Origin: [Eubacterium] yurii
GTDB lineage: Bacteria > Bacillota > Clostridia > Peptostreptococcales > Filifactoraceae
DNA: 64,000 bases
NCBI GenBank assembly: GCA_900167215.1
Contig: FUZS01000011.1
Span: 55,045-119,044, forward strand
Direction: 5' to 3'
The position numbers and the translations under genes are program-made. The notes beneath the pieces were generated by a model, which worked only from the letters and a program-made list of their open reading frames with translations, was not told the origin of the DNA and made no database searches. Each line of letters opens with the position of its first letter. The first letter of the stretch is position 1. This document shows, piece after piece, positions 28,916 to 37,577 of the stretch.

Positions 28916-29329
28916 TTAAAATACATCTTCCCAATATACTCTATATGTCATATCCTTTTCTTTTTCTACACCTGTAACCTTTATTATCACACCTCCATCT
29001 ATCCAATTTACTGTAAAATTTTCTCTTCTAATACCATATCTATTTACATAGGACATTTCGAAGGGATTTTTATATATCCAATCATCTTCAACTTTCTTTC
29101 CTACTGTAACTCTTGTTCTGTACAAGGCAAATGGTATAATACTTTCCTCATATACCTGTTCCAAGATTACTTTATATTTATTGTCTTTTTCATATACCTC
29201 TCTCTCGTCAACACCTTCTGTATATATACCTAAATTATAGATACCATGTATAAACCAAGCGAAAATAATGATAAACAAAGCTAATACTATATTTAGTATT
29301 ATATTTCCCCCACTACCACTTTTATTCAT
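28916..29329 (-). CDS. Immunity-like small membrane protein, type II (array gene 10, last)
   Basis: The 137-residue protein starts MNKSGSGG, has one hydrophobic segment (about residues 10-32) and a soluble domain. That domain has the array's shared pattern: DNKYKVILEQV, TRVTVGKKVEDDWIYK, a NWIDGGVIIKVTG strand pair and C-terminal YRVYWEDVF. I start it at ATG 29329, which overlaps the stop of the type I gene by 8 bases exactly as in the other pairs; the frame extends 5 codons further. It is the promoter-distal end of the array. Function is inferred only from context (see the VWA protein); the family is not one I recognise with certainty. Confidence 0.7.
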   Translation of the reverse strand: MNKSGSGGNIILNIVLALFIIIFAWFIHGIYNLGIYTEGVDEREVYEKDNKYKVILEQVYEESIIPFALYRTRVTVGKKVEDDWIYKNPFEMSYVNRYGIRRENFTVNWIDGGVIIKVTGVEKEKDMTYRVYWEDVF

Positions 29330-29708
29330 AGCTGTCTTCCACATCCTTAAAGTATATTCTATAAGTTTGAGTTGTTTTATCTAAGTTATCAGTATATGAA
29401 AATTTTACATATTCATCGTGCCAATCAATTTTAAAATCAGATTTTGAAAGCTTGCTTTTTTTATTGCAGTCAAAACTCATATATTCAGGATAAATCCACT
29501 CCCCGTCTTTTTTTATAAAATTAAAATAGACTTTTATTTTTTTAAAGTCCTTATGACTTACTTCTGAAAAACTTATTTTATACTTGTTATCATAGGAGGC
29601 TTCTTCAAATATATCATTATAGTATCTATTTCTGTCAATATTTATGACAAATATAAAAGATATAATCTCAAAAACTATTATAAGAAGTAATATTTTTGTA
29701 AGTTTCAT
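29322..29708 (-). CDS. Immunity-like small membrane protein, type I (array gene 9)
   Basis: The 128-residue protein begins MKLTKILLLIIVFEI, a single N-terminal membrane segment or uncleaved signal. A domain with DNKYKISFSEV, the W-containing strand GEWIYPEYMSF, DWHDEYVKFSYTD and C-terminal TYRIYFKDVED follows. The same skeleton (DNKYK ... W ... W-x-D/DG ... YR-x-Y-x-xDV) occurs in the type II proteins, so the two types look like ancient duplicates. GAGAGGTAAAG precedes its ATG. It is translationally coupled to the type II gene behind it by an 8-base overlap. Confidence 0.7.
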   Translation of the reverse strand: MKLTKILLLIIVFEIISFIFVINIDRNRYYNDIFEEASYDNKYKISFSEVSHKDFKKIKVYFNFIKKDGEWIYPEYMSFDCNKKSKLSKSDFKIDWHDEYVKFSYTDNLDKTTQTYRIYFKDVEDSYE

Positions 29709-30272
29709 TCTTTACCTCTCTGATATAATATAAAAAAGTAAAATTAAAACTAAAAATTTAAAAATAATATTATACAATGTGAAGAGTTATACCACAATCT
29801 AATCAAATAATTAATCATTTTTTTCATAGTATTTATAATTCACTCAACTTTCGAACTAAAATTATCCTAATTTTTATTGAAATTTAAGTATTCATTGATT
29901 TTTTAATACACTACTCTACAAAAAATTTTCTGAATGAATTTATTGGAATTTACATATTTATTAAAAAAATGAAAACACTGAAAAAACTATGTCAAGTATA
30001 ATATTGTATTTTTAAAATATACTCAAATTTCAATATCTTTAATATGTTTTTCATGTGGGAAAGTTGAGTAATTCAGTTATAAATCGCATAGTATTTTATA
30101 AACTATCAATGAATTTACCCATAGATTAAATAGATAATAGCATTAATCACATATATGTAACTGTTTAAAGCTCTCTACTTTTTATATTTTTTTACTTAAA
30201 GTGTTCAAACATTGCGACTTTTAAGTCGCTACGTTTGAACACAAATATATTAACAATTATTATACAGCCATT
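29709..30272 (-). repeat. Array spacer 3 (hairpin-bearing duplicated intergenic module)
   Basis: No gene is seen. The right part (about 30050-30272) and left part (29740-29830) match the spacers at 32062-32392 and 33180-33512 almost base for base. About 200 additional bases between them are unique to this copy. It contains a family-B-like motif (ATAGATTAAATAGATAATAG) and the long hairpin at 30201-30242. Confidence 0.65.
30201..30242. other. Long inverted repeat in array spacer 3
   Basis: GTGTTCAAAC at both ends (as GTTTGAACAC on the right) with an inner GCGACTT/AAGTCGC pair: about 18 of 20 possible pairs form. Matching copies are at 32321-32362 and 33441-33482. Confidence 0.75.
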
Positions 30273-30731
30273 TTAAAATACATCTTCCCAATATATTCTA
30301 TATTTTAGTTCTCCCTTCTCACAGCCTAAAAAAATTACTTTTACTCCATCATTAAGCCATTCAAATTTAAAATACTCTTCATTAGTCCAACAATGAACAT
30401 GACATCTTAAATACTCTTTTATAATATAATCTTCATCTTGTTTTAATCCTACACTTAAAACAAGATCAGAATATCCTGTCAAACCCGTTGATCCTATTAT
30501 ACTTATTATTACCTTGTATCTCCCATCTGCTGAGGTTTCTTCAATAATTTTTTTTGTCTTTGATTTCTCAGATCTGTCAGTTGTAGCAGTATCTATAATA
30601 ATTGTAGTAAAAATCAATACAAAAATTAATAATCCTACATTTATTTTTTCTTTTTGAGGTATAGTAAAATATATTAATACAGCTAATATAGTCATTATTA
30701 TTAATATCTTAGAAATTGTACCAATGTCCAA
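30273..30731 (-). CDS. Immunity-like small membrane protein, two-segment variant (array gene 8)
   Basis: About 152 residues with two N-terminal hydrophobic segments (around residues 5-22 and 30-50), followed by ADGRYKVIISIIG, FKFEWLNDGVKVIFLG and C-terminal YRIYWEDVF. The C-terminal domain therefore belongs with the type II proteins, but the membrane part is different and longer. I place the start at TTG 30731 because GGAGAG lies 12 bases upstream; the frame opens 6 codons earlier at another TTG inside that site. It follows array gene 7 by 48 bases and precedes spacer 3. Confidence 0.55.
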   Translation of the reverse strand: MDIGTISKILIIMTILAVLIYFTIPQKEKINVGLLIFVLIFTTIIIDTATTDRSEKSKTKKIIEETSADGRYKVIISIIGSTGLTGYSDLVLSVGLKQDEDYIIKEYLRCHVHCWTNEEYFKFEWLNDGVKVIFLGCEKGELKYRIYWEDVF

Positions 30732-30779
30732 TACTACATCACTCTCCAAAATTCATTAAATAAAACAAACTTTCGTAAT

Positions 30780-31187
30780 TTACATATCTTCATAGTAAAA
30801 TCTATATGATATATTTTTCCCTCCATCATAATTTAAAATAGTTAACTTCACATATTCTTTATCCCATTTAATTTTAAAATCATCTGAATTGATAACTTGG
30901 CTCATTGATTTTATTCCAATAATTCGTTCAAGTCTCCCATCACTTTCGTTTTTATCTGCGTATACGTGCAAAATTCTCGGAGCGTTTTTATCTGTATTTA
31001 TATCTGCAGTTATAATCATTACATATTTTTTATCTTCTGAAACTTCATTTTTAAGTCTAATTGTATTTATAACCTCATTTTCTCTAAAATTTCCTGAAAT
31101 TATATAATTTGCAATAACTATAAATTCAATGATAAAGATTACAAATAACATTATATTAATTGTCTTTTTTATTTTCTTTTTTCCCAT
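30780..31187 (-). CDS. Immunity-like small membrane protein, divergent type I (array gene 7)
   Basis: The 135-residue protein begins MGKKKIKKTINIMLF with one membrane segment. Its domain has EDKKYVMIITADI, a SDDFKIKWDKEYVKLTI strand pair and C-terminal YRFYYEDM. It is the most divergent array member but keeps the W-D-x-EYVKL and YR-x-Y-x-ED landmarks of type I. I choose ATG 31187 over the upstream TTG 31217; the ribosome binding site (AGAAG) is weak. No spacer module separates it from gene 6 or gene 8. Confidence 0.6.
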   Translation of the reverse strand: MGKKKIKKTINIMLFVIFIIEFIVIANYIISGNFRENEVINTIRLKNEVSEDKKYVMIITADINTDKNAPRILHVYADKNESDGRLERIIGIKSMSQVINSDDFKIKWDKEYVKLTILNYDGGKNISYRFYYEDM

Positions 31188-31265
31188 ATTTTTACTTCTC
31201 TTTTTTCCTCTGAACAATTATAAAATCAACAAATACATCTCATGTAAGCTTTGAATAATGTTATT

Positions 31266-31685
31266 TTAAAATACATCTTCCCAATATACTCTATATGTCC
31301 TGTTTTCTTCGTGTTTTACTTTGATTATTTTTATTATCACACCTCCATCTATCCAATCTATTGAATAATTTCCTCTCCTAAGCCCGTCTGGGGTCGCTAT
31401 AGGTATTTCAAAACTTTTTTTATATATCCATTTATCATCTACTTTTTTCCCAACTACAACCCTTGGTCTGTATAAATAAAAAGGTACAAAGCTACTTTCA
31501 TATGTTTGTTCCAATGCTATCTTATATTTATCATCTTTAGAAAAAAACTCATCTCTCTCTGCAACTCTAACATCATATTCCTTGATTGTATAAACAACAT
31601 ATATGACTACTGCTGAAAAAATACAAATAATTATCAGTATTCTATTCATAGTTGCTCTTTTCCTATACTCATTTTCATCTATCAT
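31266..31685 (-). CDS. Immunity-like small membrane protein, type II (array gene 6)
   Basis: The 139-residue protein starts MIDENEYRKR, with one membrane segment (about 14-33). From EYDVRVAERDEFFSKDDKYK onward it is almost identical to array gene 2 (33513-33929), differing at only a couple of residues near the C-terminus (NRTYRVYWEDVF versus NKTYRIYWEDVF), while the first 30 residues differ completely. Such a mosaic suggests recent gene conversion or duplication with exchange of the membrane part. It overlaps the stop of array gene 5 by 11 bases. Confidence 0.7.
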   Translation of the reverse strand: MIDENEYRKRATMNRILIIICIFSAVVIYVVYTIKEYDVRVAERDEFFSKDDKYKIALEQTYESSFVPFYLYRPRVVVGKKVDDKWIYKKSFEIPIATPDGLRRGNYSIDWIDGGVIIKIIKVKHEENRTYRVYWEDVF

Positions 31686-32061
31686 TGTCTTCCACATCCT
31701 TAAAATATATTCTATAAGTTTGAGTTGTTTTATCAAAACTATCTTTGTATGTGAGTTTTACAAATTCATCATACCAGTCAATTGTAAAATCAGATTTTGA
31801 AGGCTTGCTTTTTTTATTACAGGCAAAACTCATATATTCAAGGTAGGTCCATTTTCCATCTTTTTTTAAAAAATGAAAATTAACATTTATTTTTTTAAAG
31901 TCCTTATGACTTATTTCTGAAAAACTTATTTCATGTTTATTATCATAGGAGGCTTCTTTAAAAATATCATTATAGTATTTATCTCTGTCAATATTTATAA
32001 CAAATATAAAAGCTATAATCTCAAATATTATTATAAGAAGTAATACCTTTGCCAGTTTCAT
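31675..32061 (-). CDS. Immunity-like small membrane protein, type I (array gene 5)
   Basis: The 128-residue protein begins MKLAKVLLLIIIFEI and carries the type I pattern DNKHEISFSEISHKDFKKI, GKWTYLEYMSFACNKKSK, DWYDEFVKLTYKD and TYRIYFKDVED (each a separate match to genes 1, 3 and 9). GAGAGGTAAAG precedes the ATG. It is coupled to gene 6 by overlapping stop and start codons. Confidence 0.7.
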   Translation of the reverse strand: MKLAKVLLLIIIFEIIAFIFVINIDRDKYYNDIFKEASYDNKHEISFSEISHKDFKKINVNFHFLKKDGKWTYLEYMSFACNKKSKPSKSDFTIDWYDEFVKLTYKDSFDKTTQTYRIYFKDVEDNDR

Positions 32062-32392
32062 TCTTTACCTCTCTCATATAATATAAAAAAGTAAAATTAC
32101 AACTGAAAATTTAAAATAATATTATATAATGTGAAGAGTTATATCACAATCTAATCAAATAATTAATCACTTTTTTCATTGTATTTATAATACACTTATA
32201 AATCGCATGGTATTTTTTAAAACTATTGATGAATTTACCCATAGATTAAATAGATAGTAGCATTAAGCACATATATGTAACTGTTTAAAGCTCTCTAATC
32301 TTTATATTTTATTATCTAAAGTGTTCAAACATTGCGATTTTTGAGTCGCTATGTTTGAACACAAATATAATAATTATTATTATACAGCCATT
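32062..32392 (-). repeat. Array spacer 2 (duplicated intergenic module)
   Basis: A gene-free module nearly identical to 33180-33512 and to parts of 29709-30272. It includes ATAGATTAAATAGATAGTAG, TAACTGTTTAAAGCTCT and the hairpin at 32321-32362. Confidence 0.75.
32321..32362. other. Long inverted repeat in array spacer 2
   Basis: GTGTTCAAACATTGCGA and TCGCTATGTTTGAACAC form a 17-position stem with one mismatch around a short loop. It is flanked by A/T-rich sequence without a strong T-run in either direction, so it may be an attenuator or processing site rather than a full terminator. Confidence 0.7.
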
Positions 32393-32800
32393 TTAAAATA
32401 CATCTTCCCAGTATACTCTATATGTCATATCTTTTTCTTTTTCTACACCTGTAACCTTTATTATAACACCTCCATCTATCCAATCTACTGTGTAATTATC
32501 TTTTCTAATAGCACCTCTAATTCTGTAAGACATCTCAAACAACTCTTTATATGTCCAATCATTTTCAATATTTTTCCCAAGCGTAACTCTTGTTCTATAT
32601 GGAGCAAATATTCCATCTTCAACTACCTGCTCTAAGATTACTTTATATTTATTGTCTTTTACATAAACCTCCCTGTCTTCAACAGATTCGTTATATATTT
32701 TAAAAGAATAAATAGCATAAATAGATAGAGCTAACATGACCACAAAAAATGCTAACAATATATGCAAAGTTCTCCAATTATCACTTTTACTTTTATTCAT
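32393..32800 (-). CDS. Immunity-like small membrane protein, type II (array gene 4)
   Basis: The 135-residue protein begins MNKSKSDNWRTLHILL with a membrane segment at about 12-32. The domain carries DNKYKVILEQVVEDG, TRVTLGKNIENDWTYK, DWIDGGVIIKVTGVEKEKD and YRVYWEDVF. The C-terminal third is nearly identical to array gene 10, while the middle differs. The start overlaps array gene 3 by 8 bases. No ribosome binding site other than the coding GTGAAAGA upstream is seen, so translation probably depends on coupling. Confidence 0.7.
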   Translation of the reverse strand: MNKSKSDNWRTLHILLAFFVVMLALSIYAIYSFKIYNESVEDREVYVKDNKYKVILEQVVEDGIFAPYRTRVTLGKNIENDWTYKELFEMSYRIRGAIRKDNYTVDWIDGGVIIKVTGVEKEKDMTYRVYWEDVF

Positions 32801-33179
32801 AGCTATCTTTCACATCCTTAAAGTATATTCTATAAGTTTGAGTTGTTTTATCTAAGCTGTCAGTATATGAAAATTTTACATATTCATCGTGCCAATCAAT
32901 TTTAAAATAAGATTTTGAGACCTTGCTTTTTTTATTACAGTCAAAACTCATATATTCAAGATAGGTCCATTTTCCATCATTTTTTATAAAATGAAAATAA
33001 ACTATTATTTTTTTAAAGTCTTTATGACTTACTTCTGAAAAGCTTATTTCATGCTTATTATCATAGGATGTTTCTCTAAAAATACTATTGTAATGTTCAT
33101 TTGGATCAATATTTATCACAAATATCAAAGCTATAATCTCAAATACTATTAGAAAAAGTAATATTTTTGTAAGTTTCAT
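32793..33179 (-). CDS. Immunity-like small membrane protein, type I (array gene 3)
   Basis: The 128-residue protein starts MKLTKILLFLIVFEI with the type I domain: DNKHEISFSEVSHKDFKKI, DGKWTYLEYMSFDCNKKSK, DWHDEYVKFSYTD and TYRIYFKDVKDSYE. It is closest to array genes 1, 5 and 9. GAGAGGTAAAG lies just upstream. The gene follows spacer 1. Confidence 0.7.
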   Translation of the reverse strand: MKLTKILLFLIVFEIIALIFVINIDPNEHYNSIFRETSYDNKHEISFSEVSHKDFKKIIVYFHFIKNDGKWTYLEYMSFDCNKKSKVSKSYFKIDWHDEYVKFSYTDSLDKTTQTYRIYFKDVKDSYE

Positions 33180-33512
33180 TCTTTACCTCTCTTAATATAA
33201 TATAAAAAAGTAAAATTACAACTGAAAATTTAAAAATAATATTATATAATGTGAAGAGTTATACCACAATCTAATCAAATAATTAATATATTTTTTTTAT
33301 TGTATTTATAATTCAGTCATAAATCTCATAGTATTTTATAAACTATCAACGAATTTACCTATAGATTAAATAGATAATAGCATTAATCACATATATGTAA
33401 CTGTTTAAAGCTCTTTAATTCTTATATTTTTTTACTTAAAGTGTTCAAACATTGCGATTTTTAAGTCGCTATGTTTGAACACAAATATATTAAATATTAT
33501 TATATAGCCATT
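33180..33512 (-). repeat. Array spacer 1 (duplicated intergenic module)
   Basis: A gene-free module matching spacers 2 and 3, with ATAGATTAAATAGATAATAG and the inverted repeat at 33441-33482. The duplicated unit appears to be 'type I gene + type II gene + spacer', about 1.1 kb. Confidence 0.75.
33441..33482. other. Long inverted repeat in array spacer 1
   Basis: GTGTTCAAAC...GTTTGAACAC with an inner GCGA/TCGC match, the same design as the other two spacer hairpins. Confidence 0.7.
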
Positions 33513-33929
33513 TTAAAATACATCTTCCCAATATATTCTGTATGTCTTGTTTTCTTCGTGTTTTACTTTGATTATTTTTATTATTACACCTCCATCTATC
33601 CAATCTATTGAATAATTTCCTCTCCTAAGCCCGTCTGGGGTCGCTATAGGTATTTCAAAACTTTTTTTATATATCCATTTGTCATCTACTTTTTTCCCAA
33701 CTACAACCCTTGGTCTGTATAAATAAAAAGGTACAAAGCTACTTTCATATGTCTGTTCCAATGCTATCTTATATTTATCATCTTTAGAAAAAAACTCATC
33801 TCTCTCTGCAACTCTAACATCATATTCCTTGATTATATAAACAATATATATGACTAATGCTGAACAAATACAAATGAGGATTAATAATATATTAATAACT
33901 ATATGTTTATAGGATTTTATTTTATTCAT
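33513..33929 (-). CDS. Immunity-like small membrane protein, type II (array gene 2)
   Basis: The 138-residue protein starts MNKIKSYKHIVINILL with one membrane segment. From EYDVRVAERDEFF on it is nearly the same protein as array gene 6: RPRVVVGKKVDDKWIYKKSF, IATPDGLRRGNYSIDW, DGGVIIKIIKVKHEEN and YRIYWEDVF. The ATG at 33929 overlaps array gene 1 by 8 bases. It closes the first gene pair directly downstream of the large secreted protein, which makes this pair the prime candidate for cognate immunity. Confidence 0.7.
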   Translation of the reverse strand: MNKIKSYKHIVINILLILICICSALVIYIVYIIKEYDVRVAERDEFFSKDDKYKIALEQTYESSFVPFYLYRPRVVVGKKVDDKWIYKKSFEIPIATPDGLRRGNYSIDWIDGGVIIKIIKVKHEENKTYRIYWEDVF

Positions 33930-34305
33930 CTTTTTCTTCCACATCCTTAAAATATATTCTATAAGTTTGAGTTGTTTTATCTAAGCTGTCAGTATATGAA
34001 AATTTTACATATTCATCGTGCCAATCAATTTTAAAATCAGATTTTGAGACCTTGCTTTTTTTATTACATCCAAAACTCATATATTCAAGGTAGGTCCATT
34101 TCCCGTCTTTTTTAAATGCATAATAAACTTTAACCCCTTTATACTCCATATAGTTCACTTCAGTCAAACTTATTTTATATTTATTATCCTTTGATATTTC
34201 TTCAAACATTTCGTTGTAATGTTTATCTGTATCAATATTTAACACATACGCAAAGACTACAGCTTCAAATATTATTATAAGAAGTAATATTTTTGTAAGT
34301 TTCAT
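33922..34305 (-). CDS. Immunity-like small membrane protein, type I (array gene 1)
   Basis: The 127-residue protein starts MKLTKILLLIIIFEAVVFAYVLNID. It has the type I domain (DNKYKISLTEVNYMEYKGV, GKWTYLEYMSFGCNKKSK, DWHDEYVKFSYTD, TYRIYFKDVEEKDE). Its middle, 'NYMEYKGVKVYYAF', is unlike the other type I copies, while the ends are near-identical. The ATG overlaps the stop of the large VWA gene (ATGA), so synthesis is tied to that of the secreted protein, as expected for an immunity partner. The role is inferred. Confidence 0.72.
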   Translation of the reverse strand: MKLTKILLLIIIFEAVVFAYVLNIDTDKHYNEMFEEISKDNKYKISLTEVNYMEYKGVKVYYAFKKDGKWTYLEYMSFGCNKKSKVSKSDFKIDWHDEYVKFSYTDSLDKTTQTYRIYFKDVEEKDE

Positions 34306-37300
34306 TCTTTTTCCCTCTGAGTTATTATAAAGTTTACAAAAGCATCTCTTGCTGCCTTTGAATGGTCATCATTAAACTCATATTCAAGTAAAGGCCATTT
34401 TCTTAAACCTAAAAAACTTTCCTTTGTATAAGTATAAACTTTATTCTTTAATCGTTTTTTCCCTGGGGATTTAAGAAAATTGGTAAATCTTTTTTTATAT
34501 CCTTTAGAATAATATGTTATTAAGGCTGATTTTAAATCTTTATTTTTAAGTTCTTTTCCTATGTTATATGCATCCACATCAGCAAATATATCATCGCTCC
34601 CAAATGAATAATTTTTATCCCCAAGGAGTCGACTAAAAGTACTATAAAACTCTTCATATGTCGGAATATAGTTCTTAAAATCAATATTACCTTTTAGTTC
34701 CTGTTCTTTTCTTATCACTCTCATAGTATCATTCATCAGAGTGTGTAGATCACCTGCCCATCCAGATAAATCATCAAATATATACTCAGGTGTGTTACTT
34801 GATATTAACCCCTTAATAAATACTTTATCTAGATATTCAGCATCCTTCGGACTAGTCTTATATATTAAACCGGTCATTGTTGCTGCCATATGGTATGTGT
34901 CAAGATATTCAAATCTATCATTAGCGAAGATACGACCCATGTTTGCAAAATATTCGTATAAGCTTCTATCTTTTGTTTTTATGTCATTAACAAATTTATA
35001 ATCTATCTTACCACCTGTACCACTCCACAAATTTTTATCATAATTGGGGTTAAATTGTCTTAAAAACATAAACACATACCATTTTTCTTTACCAGCGGGA
35101 TACTTAATGTCACTGCCCATAGAATATCCATTAGAAAGTACTTCTATTTTCCCTAAAATATCTATAAACCTATCATTTAATATAAATCTCATAGGATTAG
35201 GATCTAATCTGTCCAAGTCTCTATCTCCATCTGAATCTTTTTGGGTAGGATCAGACAACATCTTCCCTATAACTTTTACCTTCTTTTTATCGGGGGTGTA
35301 TTTATATTCAATCTTTAATTCTTCTCCATCAAGCAGTCCGTCACCGTCTGTATCACGTTTCTTTTCATCTGTAATAATAGTCTTCCCATTTAGTAAATGT
35401 ATCCCTCTTTCGTAGAAGTCAGGTAATCCATCCTTATCACTATCTAAAGTTATATCTATCTTCTTATTGATATTCTTGAATACTTCATTCAGATCTTCTG
35501 CTTTGTCAATAGAATAATACCCCCCATTTGTTTCTGTTGCTAAAGGTTTAAGATAATTATCAAAATACGCTAAAGAATTTTTTCCCAATCCGATTGTGTA
35601 TAACCTTATATTACTTTTTTTCGCTATTTCTATTACCTTTTCATGCGAATCCGTATCACTCGTTTCTCCGTCACTTAGCACTACCATGATTTGCAAAGTA
35701 TCTTTCTTATTGCCTTTAAAAAGAGAAAAAGCTTCTAATATTGCTGTGTACATATAAGTGCTTCCACTTGATGTAAAATAGTCTGTTGTTAGAAATTTTT
35801 TTGCTTTTTCTTTATTCGTAGTCAATTCAGATGTAAGTAGATTCGGTTTATAATCAAGAAATCTTACTACCCCTATACCGCTATCTTGGGGTAACTTATC
35901 GATTAAATTTCTTGCAGCTTCCAATCTTCTATACTTGAAATCGTTGATTTTCATACTATATGAATCGTCTATAACAAATACAATATCCACTTTTTTGTAG
36001 TTTTTATCTTCCCAATCATCTTCCCAATCATCTTCCCAAGTACCTACCCAAGGGAAAATTTTATCATAAGTTTTTCTATTAATTAAAATATAAGTTGAAA
36101 AATGGTTTACCTTTGTACTTGCTATATTTCCTACCACTGTAGTTGGTAATTCTTCTAAGCTTCCTTCTTTTTGATTATAATAGTATATAGTCGGTTCTGC
36201 ATCATTTGGCAGATTCGTCTTATCAAATCCAAATGATATTATTGCTTCATCAAAACTTCCATTTACATTAAAATCATAAGCCATTCCCATATAGCCCGGC
36301 ATATCTTTAGGAAATAACATTTCATTATCATATTGTTCTATAGAAAGCGACTGTGCCTGCTCTCCTGACAATGTAATTTTTACACTTGGAGATACTGTAT
36401 CATTGTCAATTTTAGGTGCATAAGTTATATCAAATTTTTCATTGGCAACAAGAGGATTGAAACCAAGTTGTATTTCTTTAAAATCATCAAGTCCGTCATT
36501 ATCAGTATCTATTTTTGACGGATTTGTCTTATATTTATAAACTTCTTCTCCATCTTCAAGTTCATCACCGTCAGTGTCCTTATCAAATGCACTCGTTTTA
36601 TTTTCTATTTCTTCTTTGTTTTTCAATCCGTCTTCATCATAGTCTTCATCGCCATCATTAATTCCGTTGAAATCTGTGTCGGCATTAAGTGGATCAAATA
36701 CTTTATAAGCTGGTGAAAATACCTCAAAATAGTCAGGTAATCCGTCAGAATCTGTATCCTTATCTGTCAAAGATGTACCGAAAAATTCTTCTAAAGTATC
36801 TGTTAATCTGTCTGAGTCTGTATCTGTTGTATCATTCAAATTCAAAAATTTTACAATAATTTTCATATTTTTTTCAACTGTAAAATCTCCGTCTATACGC
36901 TTGTTATTTTCATCATAGTATACTGAAATATAGTCTTTAATTTCAGGTAACTTTATCTTATCACCTGCATTTACCTGTATAATCTTAGGTAGCTCTGCTT
37001 GAGTTGGAGCATTTATATATTCAAGTTCTACATCATAGGTAAGCCCTGTTATTTTTATAAGCGGTACATATCTTATTTGTTTTTTCCCATTTAGATAAGA
37101 ACTTTCTGAAGGTTCATACATATCTTTAAGACCATAGCCTACCGTTATATATCCTTGCAATTTTGCTCCGTTATCTATGTGTTTTTTTATATAATTAGCA
37201 ATTTCTTGTCTTTTCACTGTATTTACAGAATCTACATCTTCAATATCTTTTATATATTCTTTTCTACTTAATTTTTTTATACCTCTTGTTCTTCTATATC

Positions 37301-37556
37301 CATCCCATATTACTAATTTTGTCTCCTGATACGCACTGCTCCCTGCATATCCTTTTTTCGTAAAACCTTCATTACCGTTATACTCTCTAAATGCTTGTTC
37401 TACGCTTTCTTTCCAAGATGAAAAGTCATCATTTCTGCTATATTTATTATCTACTCTGACTATTCCTATCTTTGATAATCCATCTTCATCCTTTGGTAAA
37501 TTTCCCTCTTCCTTCTTACCTAATTTTTCCAAATCCACCAAGAGATATCCGGTCAT
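34302..37556 (-). CDS. Large secreted VWA / calcium-repeat protein, main part downstream of an in-frame TGA (candidate polymorphic toxin)
   Basis: 1084 residues without a signal peptide of their own; the signal lies in the same frame across one TGA (see 37578-37985). Visible domains: an unassigned N-terminal region (1-240); thrombospondin-3/dockerin-like calcium repeats DTDSDGLPD, DTDGDELEDGEE and DTDNDGLDD (about 243-365); a beta-rich segment; acidic WEDDWEDDWED repeats near 507; a VWA domain with MIDAS residues DDSYS and SDGETSD (about 523-695); further DSDKDGLPD/DTDGDGLLDGEE repeats (704-790); and a roughly 285-residue C-terminal domain with DTYHMAATMTG, SGWAGDLHTL and FADVDAYNIG that could be an enzymatic payload with His/Asp residues. 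No family is assigned to that domain. The first possible start after the TGA is ATG 37556, without ribosome binding site. The stop overlaps array gene 1. Confidence 0.75.
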   Translation of the reverse strand: MTGYLLVDLEKLGKKEEGNLPKDEDGLSKIGIVRVDNKYSRNDDFSSWKESVEQAFREYNGNEGFTKKGYAGSSAYQETKLVIWDGYRRTRGIKKLSRKEYIKDIEDVDSVNTVKRQEIANYIKKHIDNGAKLQGYITVGYGLKDMYEPSESSYLNGKKQIRYVPLIKITGLTYDVELEYINAPTQAELPKIIQVNAGDKIKLPEIKDYISVYYDENNKRIDGDFTVEKNMKIIVKFLNLNDTTDTDSDRLTDTLEEFFGTSLTDKDTDSDGLPDYFEVFSPAYKVFDPLNADTDFNGINDGDEDYDEDGLKNKEEIENKTSAFDKDTDGDELEDGEEVYKYKTNPSKIDTDNDGLDDFKEIQLGFNPLVANEKFDITYAPKIDNDTVSPSVKITLSGEQAQSLSIEQYDNEMLFPKDMPGYMGMAYDFNVNGSFDEAIISFGFDKTNLPNDAEPTIYYYNQKEGSLEELPTTVVGNIASTKVNHFSTYILINRKTYDKIFPWVGTWEDDWEDDWEDKNYKKVDIVFVIDDSYSMKINDFKYRRLEAARNLIDKLPQDSGIGVVRFLDYKPNLLTSELTTNKEKAKKFLTTDYFTSSGSTYMYTAILEAFSLFKGNKKDTLQIMVVLSDGETSDTDSHEKVIEIAKKSNIRLYTIGLGKNSLAYFDNYLKPLATETNGGYYSIDKAEDLNEVFKNINKKIDITLDSDKDGLPDFYERGIHLLNGKTIITDEKKRDTDGDGLLDGEELKIEYKYTPDKKKVKVIGKMLSDPTQKDSDGDRDLDRLDPNPMRFILNDRFIDILGKIEVLSNGYSMGSDIKYPAGKEKWYVFMFLRQFNPNYDKNLWSGTGGKIDYKFVNDIKTKDRSLYEYFANMGRIFANDRFEYLDTYHMAATMTGLIYKTSPKDAEYLDKVFIKGLISSNTPEYIFDDLSGWAGDLHTLMNDTMRVIRKEQELKGNIDFKNYIPTYEEFYSTFSRLLGDKNYSFGSDDIFADVDAYNIGKELKNKDLKSALITYYSKGYKKRFTNFLKSPGKKRLKNKVYTYTKESFLGLRKWPLLEYEFNDDHSKAARDAFVNFIITQREKE
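36007..36042 (-). repeat. In-frame 12-bp tandem repeat inside the VWA gene
   Basis: About 2.75 copies of TCTTCCCAATCA (plus-strand sense), encoding WEDD units between the beta-rich segment and the VWA domain. The unit length is a multiple of three, so copy-number changes would not break the frame. Confidence 0.8.
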
Positions 37557-37577
37557 CCAGTCTGAACTACCCCAACC

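Noticed and set aside
30201..33482. CRISPR-like array from the repeated hairpins
   Set aside because: Only three copies spaced more than 1 kb apart with coding genes between them; no spacers of regular length and no cas genes.
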